From positions 1,632,501 through 1,696,500 of the forward strand of contig CP136571.1 of NCBI GenBank assembly GCA_035192965.1: a stretch of DNA of 64,000 nt, written 5' to 3'. Every line of letters starts with the position of its first letter. The first letter of the stretch is position 1. The translations under genes and the position numbers were made by a program. Under the pieces are notes generated by a model that saw nothing but the letters and a program-made list of their open reading frames with translations, did not search any database and was not told the origin of the DNA. This stretch comes from Fuscovulum sp. Its GTDB lineage: Bacteria > Pseudomonadota > Alphaproteobacteria > Rhodobacterales > Rhodobacteraceae. Of the stretch, positions 17,957 to 27,071 are shown one piece after another.

Positions 17957-19044
17957 TCGGCCGCCTCGTCCTTGGGCTGCGGTGCCTGAGGGGTGTCATA
18001 ACCGCGATAGAGCAAGCTGGCGTGGTATTTTTCGATCCCGAAGCGGGTGATCACACCGATGGAGGCGGCGACCGGCACGGCGACCAGCATCCCGGCAAAG
18101 CCGAAGATGGACCCGAAGGCCGACAGCGCAAAGAGCAGCCAGACGGGGTGCAGGCCCACGGAATTGCCAACCAGTTTCGGCGTCAGGATGTTGCCTTCGA
18201 CGAATTGACCCACGGCGAAGATCGCCGCGATGATGCCGATGGAGACCCAATCGCCCCAGAATTGAAACAGCGCAAGGCCGATGGCCAGCGTGCCGCCGAC
18301 CAGCGAGCCGACATAGGGGATGAAGGTGATTGCGCCGGCAATGGCGCCCACGATCAGGCCGAATTGCAGCCCGGCAATCATCAGCGCGATGGAATAGAAG
18401 CTGCCCAGCAGCAGGCAGACGGACAGCTGGCCACGCACGAAACCGGCGAGGACGGAGTCGATCTCGCGCCCGATCCGGCGGATTGCAGGAGCGTGGTCGC
18501 GCGGAAGCAGGCTGTCGATGCGGGCGACCATGTGATCCCAGTCGAGCAGCAGGTAGAAGGCCACGACCGGGACGACGACGATGAAGACCACGGCGGACAC
18601 AAGGCTCATGGCCGAAGAGAGCAGCGTGTTGGCCAGTTCGCCGCCTTGCGCCTGAATCGTCGCGGCGATCTGGGCCAGTGTCTGGCGCATGGTGGAGGTG
18701 CTGTCGCTGAGTTCCGGGAAGCGTTCCACGAGAAAGGCCTGAAGCCGCTGCGCGATTTCAGGGGCGGCGTTGATCAAGCCGGTCAATTGCTGGATCAGCG
18801 TGGGGATGATGGCAAGGATCAGCAGGACCGTCGCCAGCACCGCCACCAGCGAGATGGTGACCGTGGCCCCGACGCGCGACAGGCCCGCGCGTTCCAGCCG
18901 GTCGGCGATGGGATCAAGGAAATAGGCGATGGCGCCGCCCACAAGGAAGGGCAGCATCACATTGCCCAAGGCCCAGAGCAGGATGAAGAAGACCGCAGCC
19001 GCGATCCCCCAGTATACAAGCTGTAGCCGAACGGGCAGGGCCAT
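17953..19044 (-). CDS. AI-2E / PerM family permease
   Basis: A 363-residue polytopic membrane protein of the UPF0118 (PerM, AI-2 exporter) family: two to three N-terminal spans (YWGIAAAVFFILLWALGNV), a soluble middle segment (residues about 85-150), and a C-terminal bundle with the conserved AGAITFIPYVGSLVGGTLA and VEGNILTPKLVGNSVGLHP. The start at MALPVRLQLVYW is preferred because GGAGGCGACC precedes it, whereas an ATG 10 codons upstream lacks a site. Transported substrate is unknown. Confidence 0.88.
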   Translation of the reverse strand: MALPVRLQLVYWGIAAAVFFILLWALGNVMLPFLVGGAIAYFLDPIADRLERAGLSRVGATVTISLVAVLATVLLILAIIPTLIQQLTGLINAAPEIAQRLQAFLVERFPELSDSTSTMRQTLAQIAATIQAQGGELANTLLSSAMSLVSAVVFIVVVPVVAFYLLLDWDHMVARIDSLLPRDHAPAIRRIGREIDSVLAGFVRGQLSVCLLLGSFYSIALMIAGLQFGLIVGAIAGAITFIPYVGSLVGGTLAIGLALFQFWGDWVSIGIIAAIFAVGQFVEGNILTPKLVGNSVGLHPVWLLFALSAFGSIFGFAGMLVAVPVAASIGVITRFGIEKYHASLLYRGYDTPQAPQPKDEAAE

Positions 19045-19143
19045 GGTCGCCTCCGGGTTTCGAGACTGCAACATATCACGTCTGCTGCGGTGCGGCGCAA
19101 GGGGCGGGGTGTGTCGGCGTTGTTTTGGCGCGGTATCGCAAAA

Positions 19144-19177
19144 GAAAGCCCGGCGGCCGAATGGGCCCCGGGCTTTC
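19144..19177 (-). terminator. Intrinsic terminator of the fasciclin gene
   Basis: GAAAGCCCGG and CCGGGCTTTC form perfect 10-bp arms; on the minus strand the stem runs into GCTTTCTTTTGCG, giving the T-rich tail. Lies 20 bases after the fasciclin stop. Confidence 0.8.
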
Positions 19178-19197
19178 AGATCGGCTGATGACCGGCC

Positions 19198-19701
19198 TTA
19201 GTGGCAGGCGGGGCGCTGGCCGGGCAGCAGGACCTTGTCGATCACATGGATCACGCCGTTATCGGCCTTGATGTCGGCGATGATGACATTGGCCACGTCG
19301 CCCGTGCCATCGGCGATGGTCACGCCATCAGCACCTTTGGTGATGCACAGGCGCTGCGAGGTGAGGAGCGGCTTGAAGGTGGTGGAGCCGTTCGGAATTC
19401 CAGCGGCAGGCAGGTTGCGATCATCGACGTGATAGAGCAGGACATCGGTCAGTTGGCCCTTGTTTTCCGGCTTGAGCAGGTTTTCCACCGTGCCTGCAGG
19501 CAGGGCGGCGAAGGCGTCATTCACCGGCGCATAGACCGTGAACGGGCCGGGACCGGCCAGCGTTTCCGCCAGACCGGCAGCGGTGACGGCGGCGACGAGG
19601 GTGGTGAAGCGTTCATCCCCGGCGGCGATGTCGACGATGGTCTGGGCGTGAGCCGTGGTGGCCGAGATGGCCAGAGCGGCCAGTGCGAGTTTCAGTTTCA
19701 T
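19198..19701 (-). CDS. Secreted fasciclin (FAS1) domain protein
   Basis: 167 residues: signal peptide MKLKLALAALAISATTAHAQ followed by a single FAS1 domain. The H1 motif FTVYAPVNDAFAALPAGTVE is near residue 53, the YH dipeptide in DVLLYHV near 90, and the H2 motif NGVIHVIDKVLLP near 150. FAS1 domains mediate weak adhesion at the cell surface or in the periplasm. Two cysteines (LCITKG and PACH) may pair. Single gene with its own terminator, divergent from proS. Confidence 0.9.
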   Translation of the reverse strand: MKLKLALAALAISATTAHAQTIVDIAAGDERFTTLVAAVTAAGLAETLAGPGPFTVYAPVNDAFAALPAGTVENLLKPENKGQLTDVLLYHVDDRNLPAAGIPNGSTTFKPLLTSQRLCITKGADGVTIADGTGDVANVIIADIKADNGVIHVIDKVLLPGQRPACH

Positions 19702-19875
19702 GTGGTGTCCCCGTTGTTGTGACAGGCGTCACTGCACTGTCGGACGGGATACGCAGGGCTTTCTGTTAGCGATCATTACATTTCACGGTCTTGGCAAAAG
19801 CGTTATCCGGCGTGACCTGCTTGCGGGGAATGTTTCAATTGCGTAAGCCAATCGCGCATCCACTGGAGACGCCCC

Positions 19876-21213
19876 ATGCGCCTGAGCCGCTATTTCATGC
19901 CCGTCCTGAAGGAAAACCCTGCCGAGGCGCAGATCGTGTCGCACCGCTATATGCTGCGGGCGGGGATGATCAAGCAGCAGGCGGCGGGCATCTATTCCTG
20001 GTTGCCGCTGGGCTATCGTGTGCTGAAGCGGATCGAAGAGATCGTGCATCAGGAACAGATCCGCGCGGGCCATATCCCGCTTTTGATGCCCACGCTGCAA
20101 CCGGCGGACCTGTGGCGCGAATCCGGGCGCTATGATGATTACGGGCAGGAAATGCTGCGCATTACCGACCGGCAGAAGCGCGAGATGCTGTATGGCCCCA
20201 CGAATGAGGAGATGATCACCGACATCTTCCGGAGCCATGTGAACAGCTACAAGGACCTGCCGCTGACGCTGTATCACATCCAATGGAAGTTCCGCGACGA
20301 GATGCGGCCGCGCTTTGGCGTGATGCGGGGGCGCGAGTTCCTGATGAAGGACGGATACAATTTCGACGTCGACCGTGATGCCGCGATCCACGCCTATAAC
20401 CGCCACATGGTCAGCTATCTGCGGACCTATGAACGCATGGGTCTGACCGCGATTCCGATGCGGGCGGCCTCTGGCCCCATCGGTGGCGACAACACGCATG
20501 AGTTTCTGGTGCTGGCCAGCACGGGCGAGTCGGAGGTGTTCTTCGACAGCGCCGTGACCGAGCTGAAGCTGGGCAACCGCGAGGTTGATTACGATGACCG
20601 CGCCGCCGTGGCGAAGGTCTGCGAAGAGTTCACCACGCTTTATGCCCGCACCGATGAGACGCATGACGCCGCCCTGTTCGACGCCATCCCTGAAGAGCGC
20701 CGCAAAGTGGCGCGCGGGATCGAGGTGGGGCAGATCTTCTATTTCGGGACCAAATATTCCGAGGCGATGGGGGCGACGGTGGTTACCCCCGATGGCGGCC
20801 GCGTGCCGGTGGAGATGGGGTCGCACGGCATCGGCGTGAGCCGCCTGCTGGGCGCGATCATCGAGGCGAGCCATGACGACAAGGGGATCATCTGGCCCGA
20901 GGGCGTGACGCCTTTCCCGGTGGGGATCGTGAACCTGAAGCAGGGCGATGGTGCAGCGGATGCGGCCTGTGAAGGCCTTTACAAAGCGCTGGCGACCAAG
21001 GGGCTGGAAGCGCTTTATGATGACCGTGACGAACGGGCGGGGGCGAAATTCGCCACGATGGACCTGATCGGCCTGCCCTGGCGCATCACCGTGGGGCCGC
21101 GCGGTTTGGCAAACGGGGTGGTGGAACTCACCTCGCGCCGGACGGGCGAAAGCGAAGAGATGTCGCCGGAAGCGGCGGTGGACCGGATCGCGCAGATCTA
21201 CGCCGGGCGGTGA
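19876..21213 (+). CDS. proS: Prolyl-tRNA synthetase (short alphaproteobacterial type)
   Basis: Charges tRNA-Pro. 445 residues, the class lacking the INS editing insert. Motif 2 [17 protein letters not shown] near residue 139; the proline pocket and [14 protein letters not shown] near 200; motif 3 [16 protein letters not shown] near 315; the anticodon-binding domain occupies the last 110 residues ([18 protein letters not shown]). GGAGAC precedes the ATG. Its 3' end overlaps the convergent membrane-protein gene by 16 bases. Confidence 0.97.
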   Translation: MRLSRYFMPVLKENPAEAQIVSHRYMLRAGMIKQQAAGIYSWLPLGYRVLKRIEEIVHQEQIRAGHIPLLMPTLQPADLWRESGRYDDYGQEMLRITDRQKREMLYGPTNEEMITDIFRSHVNSYKDLPLTLYHIQWKFRDEMRPRFGVMRGREFLMKDGYNFDVDRDAAIHAYNRHMVSYLRTYERMGLTAIPMRAASGPIGGDNTHEFLVLASTGESEVFFDSAVTELKLGNREVDYDDRAAVAKVCEEFTTLYARTDETHDAALFDAIPEERRKVARGIEVGQIFYFGTKYSEAMGATVVTPDGGRVPVEMGSHGIGVSRLLGAIIEASHDDKGIIWPEGVTPFPVGIVNLKQGDGAADAACEGLYKALATKGLEALYDDRDERAGAKFATMDLIGLPWRITVGPRGLANGVVELTSRRTGESEEMSPEAAVDRIAQIYAGR

Positions 21214-21920
21214 CCGGCTGGGTCGGAACCCTGCGTTGCGTGGGGTTCCGGCCGTGTTCTGCGATACATCTCGCACAGGACGGCGACGGCGAAGATCGTG
21301 GTCAGGAAGCCCAGCGCGCGGAGCATGATGTTGAAGGCCAGTGCAGCCGGGCTGTCCGCGGCGATGCCGAGGTTGTCCATGACATGGCTTGCGGCGATGG
21401 CCCCGATGAGCAGAACAGTCCCCACGACACCGGGACCAAGGATGAGGCGCCACATTGTTGCGAAGGTGGCGCGCACGCCCTGTGCCAGCCTGTAGGTGCC
21501 GTCGCGCGCTACGGTGGCTGGCAGCGCGGTGCCGAAAAGGCTGAGGGAGAGCAGGTAAATCGGGAAGATCAAGGACAGCATGGCCAGAAAGCTGTTGTTG
21601 ATGTTCCACATGGCGAGGATGAGGGTCAGCACGATCGCCGTGGGCACGAGGATCAGCGCGAGGCTGATGAGGAGAAACCAGCCGAATTTGAGGGGCGGCG
21701 CGCCTTCGGCGGGGGTGTTGCCGCGCAAGGCGAATGACTCACCAAACAAGAAGTGACGGTGGAAATAATAGGCTAGGAAGATCACGGCCACGCCGACCGC
21801 TGTGGATTCTGCCTTTGGCTCGAACGCCCAGATCAGGATTTCGATGACCGCCGCGAGCGTCAAGAGCGCGGGAAAGCTGTTGCGGAAGAAGCGGAAACTT
21901 TCCTGGTAAATCTTTAACAT
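21198..21920 (-). CDS. Integral membrane protein of unknown function
   Basis: 240 residues with about six predicted spans, including [40 protein letters not shown] and [20 protein letters not shown] near the C terminus. The ATG giving [12 protein letters not shown] is chosen because GGAGGTGCAG immediately precedes it. Soluble ends are short. No family recognised beyond general resemblance to glycerophosphoryl-diester-phosphodiesterase-like or YciC-type membrane domains. It converges on proS with overlapping stops. Confidence 0.75.
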   Translation of the reverse strand: MLKIYQESFRFFRNSFPALLTLAAVIEILIWAFEPKAESTAVGVAVIFLAYYFHRHFLFGESFALRGNTPAEGAPPLKFGWFLLISLALILVPTAIVLTLILAMWNINNSFLAMLSLIFPIYLLSLSLFGTALPATVARDGTYRLAQGVRATFATMWRLILGPGVVGTVLLIGAIAASHVMDNLGIAADSPAALAFNIMLRALGFLTTIFAVAVLCEMYRRTRPEPHATQGSDPAGHRPA

Positions 21921-22184
21921 CTGCACCTCCGACACAGGCCCAAGGATGGCTTGGCGCGACCCGTGCTGTCAAGCGGAGGGGGTCTTGGTGACTGGTCCGG
22001 GATGTGGCGGCAGGCATGGCAGAGGGCGGCGGCGGGGAATGTCGGGAAGAAGCCAAGCCTGTACTGCGCCGTCGTGCAGGGGATGAAATCGCGCGGTGGG
22101 CTGACGCGGCGTCATGCGACTTGTGGATGGATTGACTTGGCGTCGACGGCTTGCATCCTTTTGCCTGTCGTTCTGGAGAGACTC

Positions 22185-22850
22185 ATGTCGCTGCCCGCCA
22201 ACCACCCCCGATTGACCAAGCGCCCCTTTTCCACCGGCGAATTGCTGGCCGACGGGATCGTGCATGCGGTGGCGCTGGTGGCGGGGTTGATCGCCTTTTC
22301 GCTTTTGCTTGGGTATGTGCTGGGGGCGGGCGATGTGGGGAAATTCGCCGCGCTGGCGGTCTATGCGGCGGGATATTTCGCGATGTTCGGCTTTTCGCTG
22401 GCCTATAACATGGTGCCGCCATCGCCGCTGAAATGGGTGCTGCGGCGGTTCGATCATTCGGCGATTTATGTGATGATTGCGGGGACTTACACCGCGATTG
22501 TGGTGCATTTCGACAATGTCGTCTTTGCCGCCATCCTTGCCGGGATCGTGTGGACCGGGGCCATTCTGGGCGCGGTGGTCAAGATCGCGCTGCCGGGGCG
22601 GTTGGATGGGCTGGCGGTGCTGGCCTATATCGCGCTGGGCATGGTGGGGCTTGCCGCCATCGGCCCCGCGCGTGAGGCGCTGCCCGGGCCATCGCTGGTG
22701 CTGTTGGTGCTGGGGGGCGTCACCTATGTGGCGGGCGTGGCCTTTTATCGCTGGCACGCGCTGCGGTTTCACAATGCGATCTGGCATCTGTGTGTGGCCA
22801 TTGCAGCGGCGTTGCATTTCGCCGCCGTGGCGGTGGCCGTGGCCAGCTGA
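22185..22850 (+). CDS. Hemolysin III / YqfA family membrane protein (PAQR-like)
   Basis: 221 residues with seven predicted spans of the HlyIII/PAQR superfamily. Signature residues: ELLADGIVHAVALVAGLIAF (first-helix His), GFSLAYNMVPPSPLKWVLRR, FDHSAIYVMIAGTYT (the HSAIYxxIAGTYTP-like core) and RWHALRFHNAIWHLCV with the paired His residues of the putative metal site. The ATG follows GGAGAGACTC; a longer frame upstream has no support. Physiological role is uncertain; haemolysis is not implied by the family name. Confidence 0.88.
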   Translation: MSLPANHPRLTKRPFSTGELLADGIVHAVALVAGLIAFSLLLGYVLGAGDVGKFAALAVYAAGYFAMFGFSLAYNMVPPSPLKWVLRRFDHSAIYVMIAGTYTAIVVHFDNVVFAAILAGIVWTGAILGAVVKIALPGRLDGLAVLAYIALGMVGLAAIGPAREALPGPSLVLLVLGGVTYVAGVAFYRWHALRFHNAIWHLCVAIAAALHFAAVAVAVAS

Positions 22851-22972
22851 CGCCCGGTTTTCTGCGCCTACCCCCGCTTTGACGGCGCTGTGATGGCGCG
22901 CGGCTTGACCTTGCCCGGTCTTGCCGACACTGTCCGCGCCACGGCCGGGAACGGCGAAAACACGGGCAGATC

Positions 22973-24256
22973 ATGGCGAGTACCCCCCCTTTTGCAGGCT
23001 TTGAATGGATGATCGCCTGGCGCTATTTGCGCGCCAAGCGGGCCGAAGGTGGCGTGTCGGTCATGACCTGGATCAGCCTTGTGGGGATCACGCTGGCGGT
23101 CTTTGCGCTGATCGCCACGCTGTCGGTGCGGGCGGGGTTCCGGGCCGAATTCGTGGACACGATCCTGGGGGCCAATGCCCATGTCACCGTCTATTCCGCG
23201 GGGCGTGTCAGCGAGACGGGGGCATTGCAGCGCGGCTTTGCCGAGTATGACGCGCTGGCCGGACGGCTGGCCGAGGTGCCGGGGGTGACGCGGACTGCGC
23301 CGCTGATCAAGGGTCAGGTCATGGTCACGGCGGGCGAGGGATCGACCGGGGCCGAAGTCTATGGCATTCGCCCCGCCGACCTTGAGGCAATTCCGCGCGT
23401 GGGCGTCGGCGCCAATGCCGAAGGCGACGTTGCCCGCTTTGCCGAAGGCATTGCCATCGGGTCCGGCATCGCGCGCGAGCTTGGCGTCGGGTTAGGCGAC
23501 CGGGTGCGCGTGATCGCGCCATCCGGGGTGAAGACGGCCTTTGGCACCAGCCCGCGGGTGAATGCCTATGAGGTGGTCTATATCTTTACCGCCGGGCGCT
23601 ATGACATTGATCGGACACGGATTTACATGCCGTTCGACGAGGCGCAGTCCTATTTCAACAAGGAAGGCATGGCTGACGAGATCGAGGTCATGGTGACCGA
23701 ACCGGAAAAAGTGGATGACCTTGCACCTGCGCTGCTGGCCGCTGCTGGGGCGGAGGGGATGCTCTGGACGTGGCGCGACAGTTCGGGGGCCTTTTTGCGC
23801 GCGCTGGACGTAGAGGACAACATCATGTTCGTCATCCTGTCCATTCTGGTGCTGATCGCGTCGATGAACATCATTTCCGGCCTGATCATGCTGGTGAAGA
23901 ACAAAGGCCGCGACATCGGCATCCTGCGCACCATGGGGCTGACGGAAGGGGCGGTGCTGCGGGTGTTCTTCATCTGCGGAGCGTCAACCGGATTGGTCGG
24001 CACGGCGCTGGGCGTGCTGCTGGGCTGTCTGTTCGCGCTTTATATCGACCCGATCTTTTCCTTTGTGAACTACATGGCGGGGGGCGGGGTCTGGGATCCG
24101 TCGATCCGGGGGATCTATGCTTTGCCCGCGAAATTGCAGATCAATGACGTGCTGTCGGCGGTGGGGTTGTCGCTGTTTCTGTCTTTTGTCGTCACGATCT
24201 TTCCGGCGCGGCGCGCGGCGCGGATGAACCCGGTGGAGGCCCTGCGGTATGAGTGA
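22973..24256 (+). CDS. lolC: Lipoprotein-releasing system permease LolC/LolE
   Basis: Inner-membrane component that extracts outer-membrane lipoproteins and passes them to LolA. 427 residues: N-terminal span ([20 protein letters not shown]), a periplasmic domain of roughly 220 residues, then the FtsX-like C-terminal part with three spans ([20 protein letters not shown] near residue 283, [20 protein letters not shown], and [20 protein letters not shown]). The C-terminal [16 protein letters not shown] is diagnostic. Its stop overlaps the lolD start by 8 bases. A single permease gene suggests the homodimeric LolF-type system. Confidence 0.93.
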   Translation: MASTPPFAGFEWMIAWRYLRAKRAEGGVSVMTWISLVGITLAVFALIATLSVRAGFRAEFVDTILGANAHVTVYSAGRVSETGALQRGFAEYDALAGRLAEVPGVTRTAPLIKGQVMVTAGEGSTGAEVYGIRPADLEAIPRVGVGANAEGDVARFAEGIAIGSGIARELGVGLGDRVRVIAPSGVKTAFGTSPRVNAYEVVYIFTAGRYDIDRTRIYMPFDEAQSYFNKEGMADEIEVMVTEPEKVDDLAPALLAAAGAEGMLWTWRDSSGAFLRALDVEDNIMFVILSILVLIASMNIISGLIMLVKNKGRDIGILRTMGLTEGAVLRVFFICGASTGLVGTALGVLLGCLFALYIDPIFSFVNYMAGGGVWDPSIRGIYALPAKLQINDVLSAVGLSLFLSFVVTIFPARRAARMNPVEALRYE

Positions 24257-24944
24257 TCCGGCGCTGGTTCTGGAGGGGATCGAAAAAGGCTACAACCGCG
24301 GCAAGCCGTCCGAGGTGATCGTGCTGCGCGGCGCGACGCTGGAAGTGGCGCGGGGCGAGGTGGTGGCTTTGGTCGCGCCCAGCGGGGCGGGGAAATCGAC
24401 CCTTCTGCATATCGCGGGGCTGCTGGATACGGCGGATCGCGGGCAGGTCCGCCATGCCGGACGGGACATGACCGGGCTGTCCGACCGGGCCCGCACCGAT
24501 GCGCGGCGGGCGGATGTGGGGTTCATCTATCAGTTCCACCACCTGCTGCCGGAGTTTTCTGCCTTGGAAAACATCGTCTTGCCGCAACTGGCCAATGGCG
24601 TTTCGCGGCGCGACGCCGAGGTGCGGGCGCAGGAACTGCTTGCCCGGGTCGGGGTGGGGGCGCGGGCGGGGCATCGGCCGGCGCAGCTTTCGGGTGGGGA
24701 ACAACAGCGCGTTGCGTTCTGCCGGGCTTTGGCGAACGGGCCGAAACTGCTGCTGGCGGATGAGCCGACGGGCAATCTGGACCCCGCAACATCGGATCAG
24801 GTGTTTGGCGCGCTGATGGAACTGGTGCGGGAAACGGGGCTTTCGGCGCTGATCGCCACGCATAACATGGAGCTTGCCGCGCGGATGGACCGGGTGGTGC
24901 GGCTGGATCAAGGGCGGGTCGTGCAGGCCGATCCGGTGGCCTGA
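24249..24944 (+). CDS. lolD: Lipoprotein-releasing system ATPase LolD
   Basis: ATPase subunit of the Lol exporter. 231 residues: Walker [21 protein letters not shown] near residue 42, Q-loop in [19 protein letters not shown], signature [17 protein letters not shown] near 146, Walker [13 protein letters not shown] near 164, H-loop [16 protein letters not shown]. The EFSALEN segment is typical of LolD. Overlaps lolC, so the two are coupled. Confidence 0.95.
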   Translation: MSDPALVLEGIEKGYNRGKPSEVIVLRGATLEVARGEVVALVAPSGAGKSTLLHIAGLLDTADRGQVRHAGRDMTGLSDRARTDARRADVGFIYQFHHLLPEFSALENIVLPQLANGVSRRDAEVRAQELLARVGVGARAGHRPAQLSGGEQQRVAFCRALANGPKLLLADEPTGNLDPATSDQVFGALMELVRETGLSALIATHNMELAARMDRVVRLDQGRVVQADPVA

Positions 24945-25013
24945 CTCACGGCGGGCGTTGATGTGTGCCCTACTTCGTGTTTGACTGGGTAACCAGTATG
25001 AACGGAGGCCGAG

Positions 25014-25433
25014 ATGCAGCGCGTATTCCTATATCCCATTGGCATGATTGCGGTTTTCGGATTGGCGGCCTGTGTCCTGCCGGGGGCGGATGCGCCTGAG
25101 CAGACCACCGGGGCGGGCGACTATGCGGCCTTCTGCGCCGCCTGCCATGGGCCAAGCGGTAAAGGCGATGGCGAGATGGCGGCAGGGCTGGCGAAGCGGC
25201 CTGCGGACCTGACAGGGCTGACAGCGCGCAATGAAGGCACGTTCCCGACGACGCGGGTAATGGCGCAGATCTGGGGCTATACCGGGGGCCGGGATGGCGG
25301 GCGGGTGATGCCGCAGTTCAGCGCGTTGCTGGATGGGGCGCTGGTGCCCTATGATGGCGGCGACGGCATTGCCTCGCCTACGCCGATCCGGTTGGTGGAA
25401 CTGGCCGAGCATCTGAAGACGCTGCAAAAGTAG
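25014..25433 (+). CDS. Lipoprotein-anchored c-type cytochrome
   Basis: 139 residues. The signal MQRVFLYPIGMIAVFGLAAC has lipobox LAAC, so the protein is probably lipid-anchored facing the periplasm. A single CAACH haem-c motif (residues about 41-45) is followed by GPSGKGDGEMAAGLAKRPAD, and a candidate axial Met lies in GRVMPQFSALLDG. Class I cytochrome c fold by length. Redox partner unknown; no oxidase or dehydrogenase genes adjoin it. Confidence 0.88.
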   Translation: MQRVFLYPIGMIAVFGLAACVLPGADAPEQTTGAGDYAAFCAACHGPSGKGDGEMAAGLAKRPADLTGLTARNEGTFPTTRVMAQIWGYTGGRDGGRVMPQFSALLDGALVPYDGGDGIASPTPIRLVELAEHLKTLQK

Positions 25434-25523
25434 TGCAGCAGGCGGTGCAGATGGCGGTGCAGACGGGCGTATGCACGCAGCGGGCTGTGCGTTCCGGGGT
25501 TGGTAACGGGTGACGCCCACGTC

Positions 25524-26225
25524 CTAGGGGGCCGAGGTGGGGATCACCTCGGGCTGGCTGCCCGCAATTTCCAGGATCAGTTTGCGGCGCACGGCGGCGG
25601 TGAAGCTGTCGCCTGTGTCGGCGGTCACGAGAAAGGCGCCGGGCCCGCCGATGATCTGGGTGGCGTAGATTTCTTCCAGATTGCCGCCCGCGCGCTGGGG
25701 GCTGTCGGGGCGCAGGATGGGCAGGGCGTTGATGGTGATGTCGGCGGCCAGCACCTCGGCCCGCGCATCCGCGATGCTGGGGCCTGACCAGTTGTTCGCG
25801 CTGTCACCCGAGAAATCGATCACGCGGCGCAGACCGGTGATCTGGTTTTCGTCGATGAGGCGTTTGCCTTCCAGAAGCGCGGCGCCAATGGCGTTGCGGC
25901 CGGAGGCGAGGCGGGGCGGCGTCAGCAGGTTGGCGGCGAAGGTTTCGGCATCCTCGGGCGTGGCGATCACGGTCCAATCCACCACCACGGCCTGATTGGC
26001 CGCCCATTCCACATAGGTCACGGCGATGGATCCGGTGAGGGTGGAGGAGATGGCATAAAGCACATCGGGGTGGGTGATCGCCTGCGCATATCCCTGACGC
26101 TGAAACTCGATCTCGGCCTGATCGATGGAGCCGGAGGCATCGGCGAGGAGGACAAGCTCAAGGTCCACCTCCTGCGCGTGGAGGGGGGTGGCGAGGAAGG
26201 CGAGGGGGAGGAGCCAATGCCGCAT
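25524..26225 (-). CDS. Exported VWA-type DUF1194 protein
   Basis: 233 residues with signal peptide MRHWLLPLAFLATPLHAQ. The mature part is a von Willebrand A-like domain: LVLLADASGSIDQAEIEFQR carries the DxSxS metal-ion-dependent adhesion motif near residue 29, and RRVIDFSGDSANNW supplies a second acidic site. DUF1194 proteins of this length are common in alphaproteobacteria; function unknown, presumably periplasmic protein binding. Confidence 0.87.
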   Translation of the reverse strand: MRHWLLPLAFLATPLHAQEVDLELVLLADASGSIDQAEIEFQRQGYAQAITHPDVLYAISSTLTGSIAVTYVEWAANQAVVVDWTVIATPEDAETFAANLLTPPRLASGRNAIGAALLEGKRLIDENQITGLRRVIDFSGDSANNWSGPSIADARAEVLAADITINALPILRPDSPQRAGGNLEEIYATQIIGGPGAFLVTADTGDSFTAAVRRKLILEIAGSQPEVIPTSAP

Positions 26226-26273
26226 GAGAGGGAGGATAGGGCGGATGCGGCTGGGGAGGGGATCACATTTCGG

Positions 26274-26600
26274 TCAGGGAAGATTCAGGGCCCGGCGTAG
26301 GGCCGCATTCGCGCGGGTCTGCCAGCCGCGGCCATCGGCCTTGAGCGCCGTCAGGACATCGGGATCAAGGTGCAGGGTGACGCGTTGCTTGCGTTCCGAG
26401 GCGGGCAGGGGCGGGCGGCCGAGTTTGCCGTGGGCTTGGAGGATTTCAACGAGTTCGGGGAAATCCCAGACGGGGCGGAGGCGAGCGAAGTCTTCGTCCG
26501 TCAGTTCCGGATTGTCCGGATCAAGGGCGATGCCATGGTTGATGGCTTCCTCTTCCTTATCAGAAATCGGTGCGAGCTTCAGATGTTTCGGCTTGCCCAT
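26274..26600 (-). CDS. brnA: BrnA antitoxin
   Basis: 108 residues. The N-terminal half is acidic and toxin-binding; the C-terminal part ERKQRVTLHLDPDVLTALKA is a ribbon-helix-helix DNA-binding segment, followed by GRGWQTRANAALRRALNL, the usual BrnA ending. BrnA neutralises BrnT and represses the operon. The ATG lies inside the end of brnT (22-base overlap), the normal toxin-first order of this family. Confidence 0.9.
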   Translation of the reverse strand: MGKPKHLKLAPISDKEEEAINHGIALDPDNPELTDEDFARLRPVWDFPELVEILQAHGKLGRPPLPASERKQRVTLHLDPDVLTALKADGRGWQTRANAALRRALNLP

Positions 26601-26848
26601 TTGCGTTGCTCCCGTCTGTTGGCCTTTCGGAATGAGATGACGCGCACCCGCCCGTTCCGTTTTGTGAAGATCAACTTGTGCAGCCGATCCTTGATGTAAC
26701 CGACAGCGATGAACCGATCTTCGCCATAGTCGCGCCGGTTGTCCGGCTCGATCTGCGCTGTCGTCCAATCGAACTGCGCAAGCGCGGCGAAGTCGATGCC
26801 GTGCTTATCGCGGTTCGTCTGGCGTTTGGCTTCGTCCCAGTCCCACAT
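26579..26848 (-). CDS. brnT: BrnT toxin (RelE-fold ribonuclease)
   Basis: 89 residues matching BrnT: DEAKRQTNRDKHGIDFAALA at the start (the family NxxKHGxxF pattern), RRDYGEDRFIAVGYIKDR in the middle and LIFTKRNGRVRVISFRKANR near the end, with the catalytic-type Arg/Lys residues. BrnT cleaves RNA and arrests growth; BrnA blocks it. No Shine-Dalgarno sequence precedes the ATG; instead the palindrome TATGCATA lies four bases upstream. Confidence 0.9.
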   Translation of the reverse strand: MWDWDEAKRQTNRDKHGIDFAALAQFDWTTAQIEPDNRRDYGEDRFIAVGYIKDRLHKLIFTKRNGRVRVISFRKANRREQRKWASRNI

Positions 26849-26851
26849 TTA

Positions 26852-26859
26852 TATGCATA
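26852..26859 (-). promoter_or_regulatory. Candidate operator upstream of brnT
   Basis: TATGCATA, a perfect 8-base palindrome in a short AT-rich patch immediately upstream of brnT. BrnA-type antitoxins bind palindromes in their own promoter, so this is a plausible site, but only by position and symmetry. Confidence 0.35.
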
Positions 26860-26979
26860 CATTAAGTTGCCGGGCAAGGGGAGTGTGGGTTGGGCAGGGT
26901 TAAGGTGGGGTTAAGGGAGACCCCGTTGCTGTAGGAGGAGCGTTTATACTCGCAGCGCGCATTTTGGCTGCTAGTTGAG

Positions 26980-27000
26980 AAAGCGCGAGGTGCGCTTTTT
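26980..27000 (+). terminator. Small terminator upstream of the Abi gene
   Basis: AAAGCGC-GAGGT-GCGCTTT with a continuing T-run (TTTTTATA). It reads on the plus strand though no plus-strand gene precedes it closely; it may shield the Abi gene from read-through or terminate a short transcript. Confidence 0.6.
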
Positions 27001-27007
27001 ATATTAC

Positions 27008-27036
27008 TTGGTGTCTAGGAAACTTTGCGCTAGCAT
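27008..27036 (+). promoter_or_regulatory. Sigma-70-type promoter for the Abi gene
   Basis: TTGGTG, then 17 bases, then TAGCAT. The predicted start site would fall at about 27043, close to a possible ATG at 27045 and 29 bases before the ATG chosen for the gene. Confidence 0.45.
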
Positions 27037-27071
27037 CTTTGCTCATGTGCATGATTTTCTTAGGTAAACGT

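Noticed and set aside
19783..21609. 608-residue minus-strand frame opposite proS
   Set aside because: Antisense shadow of a well-supported gene; no domain pattern.
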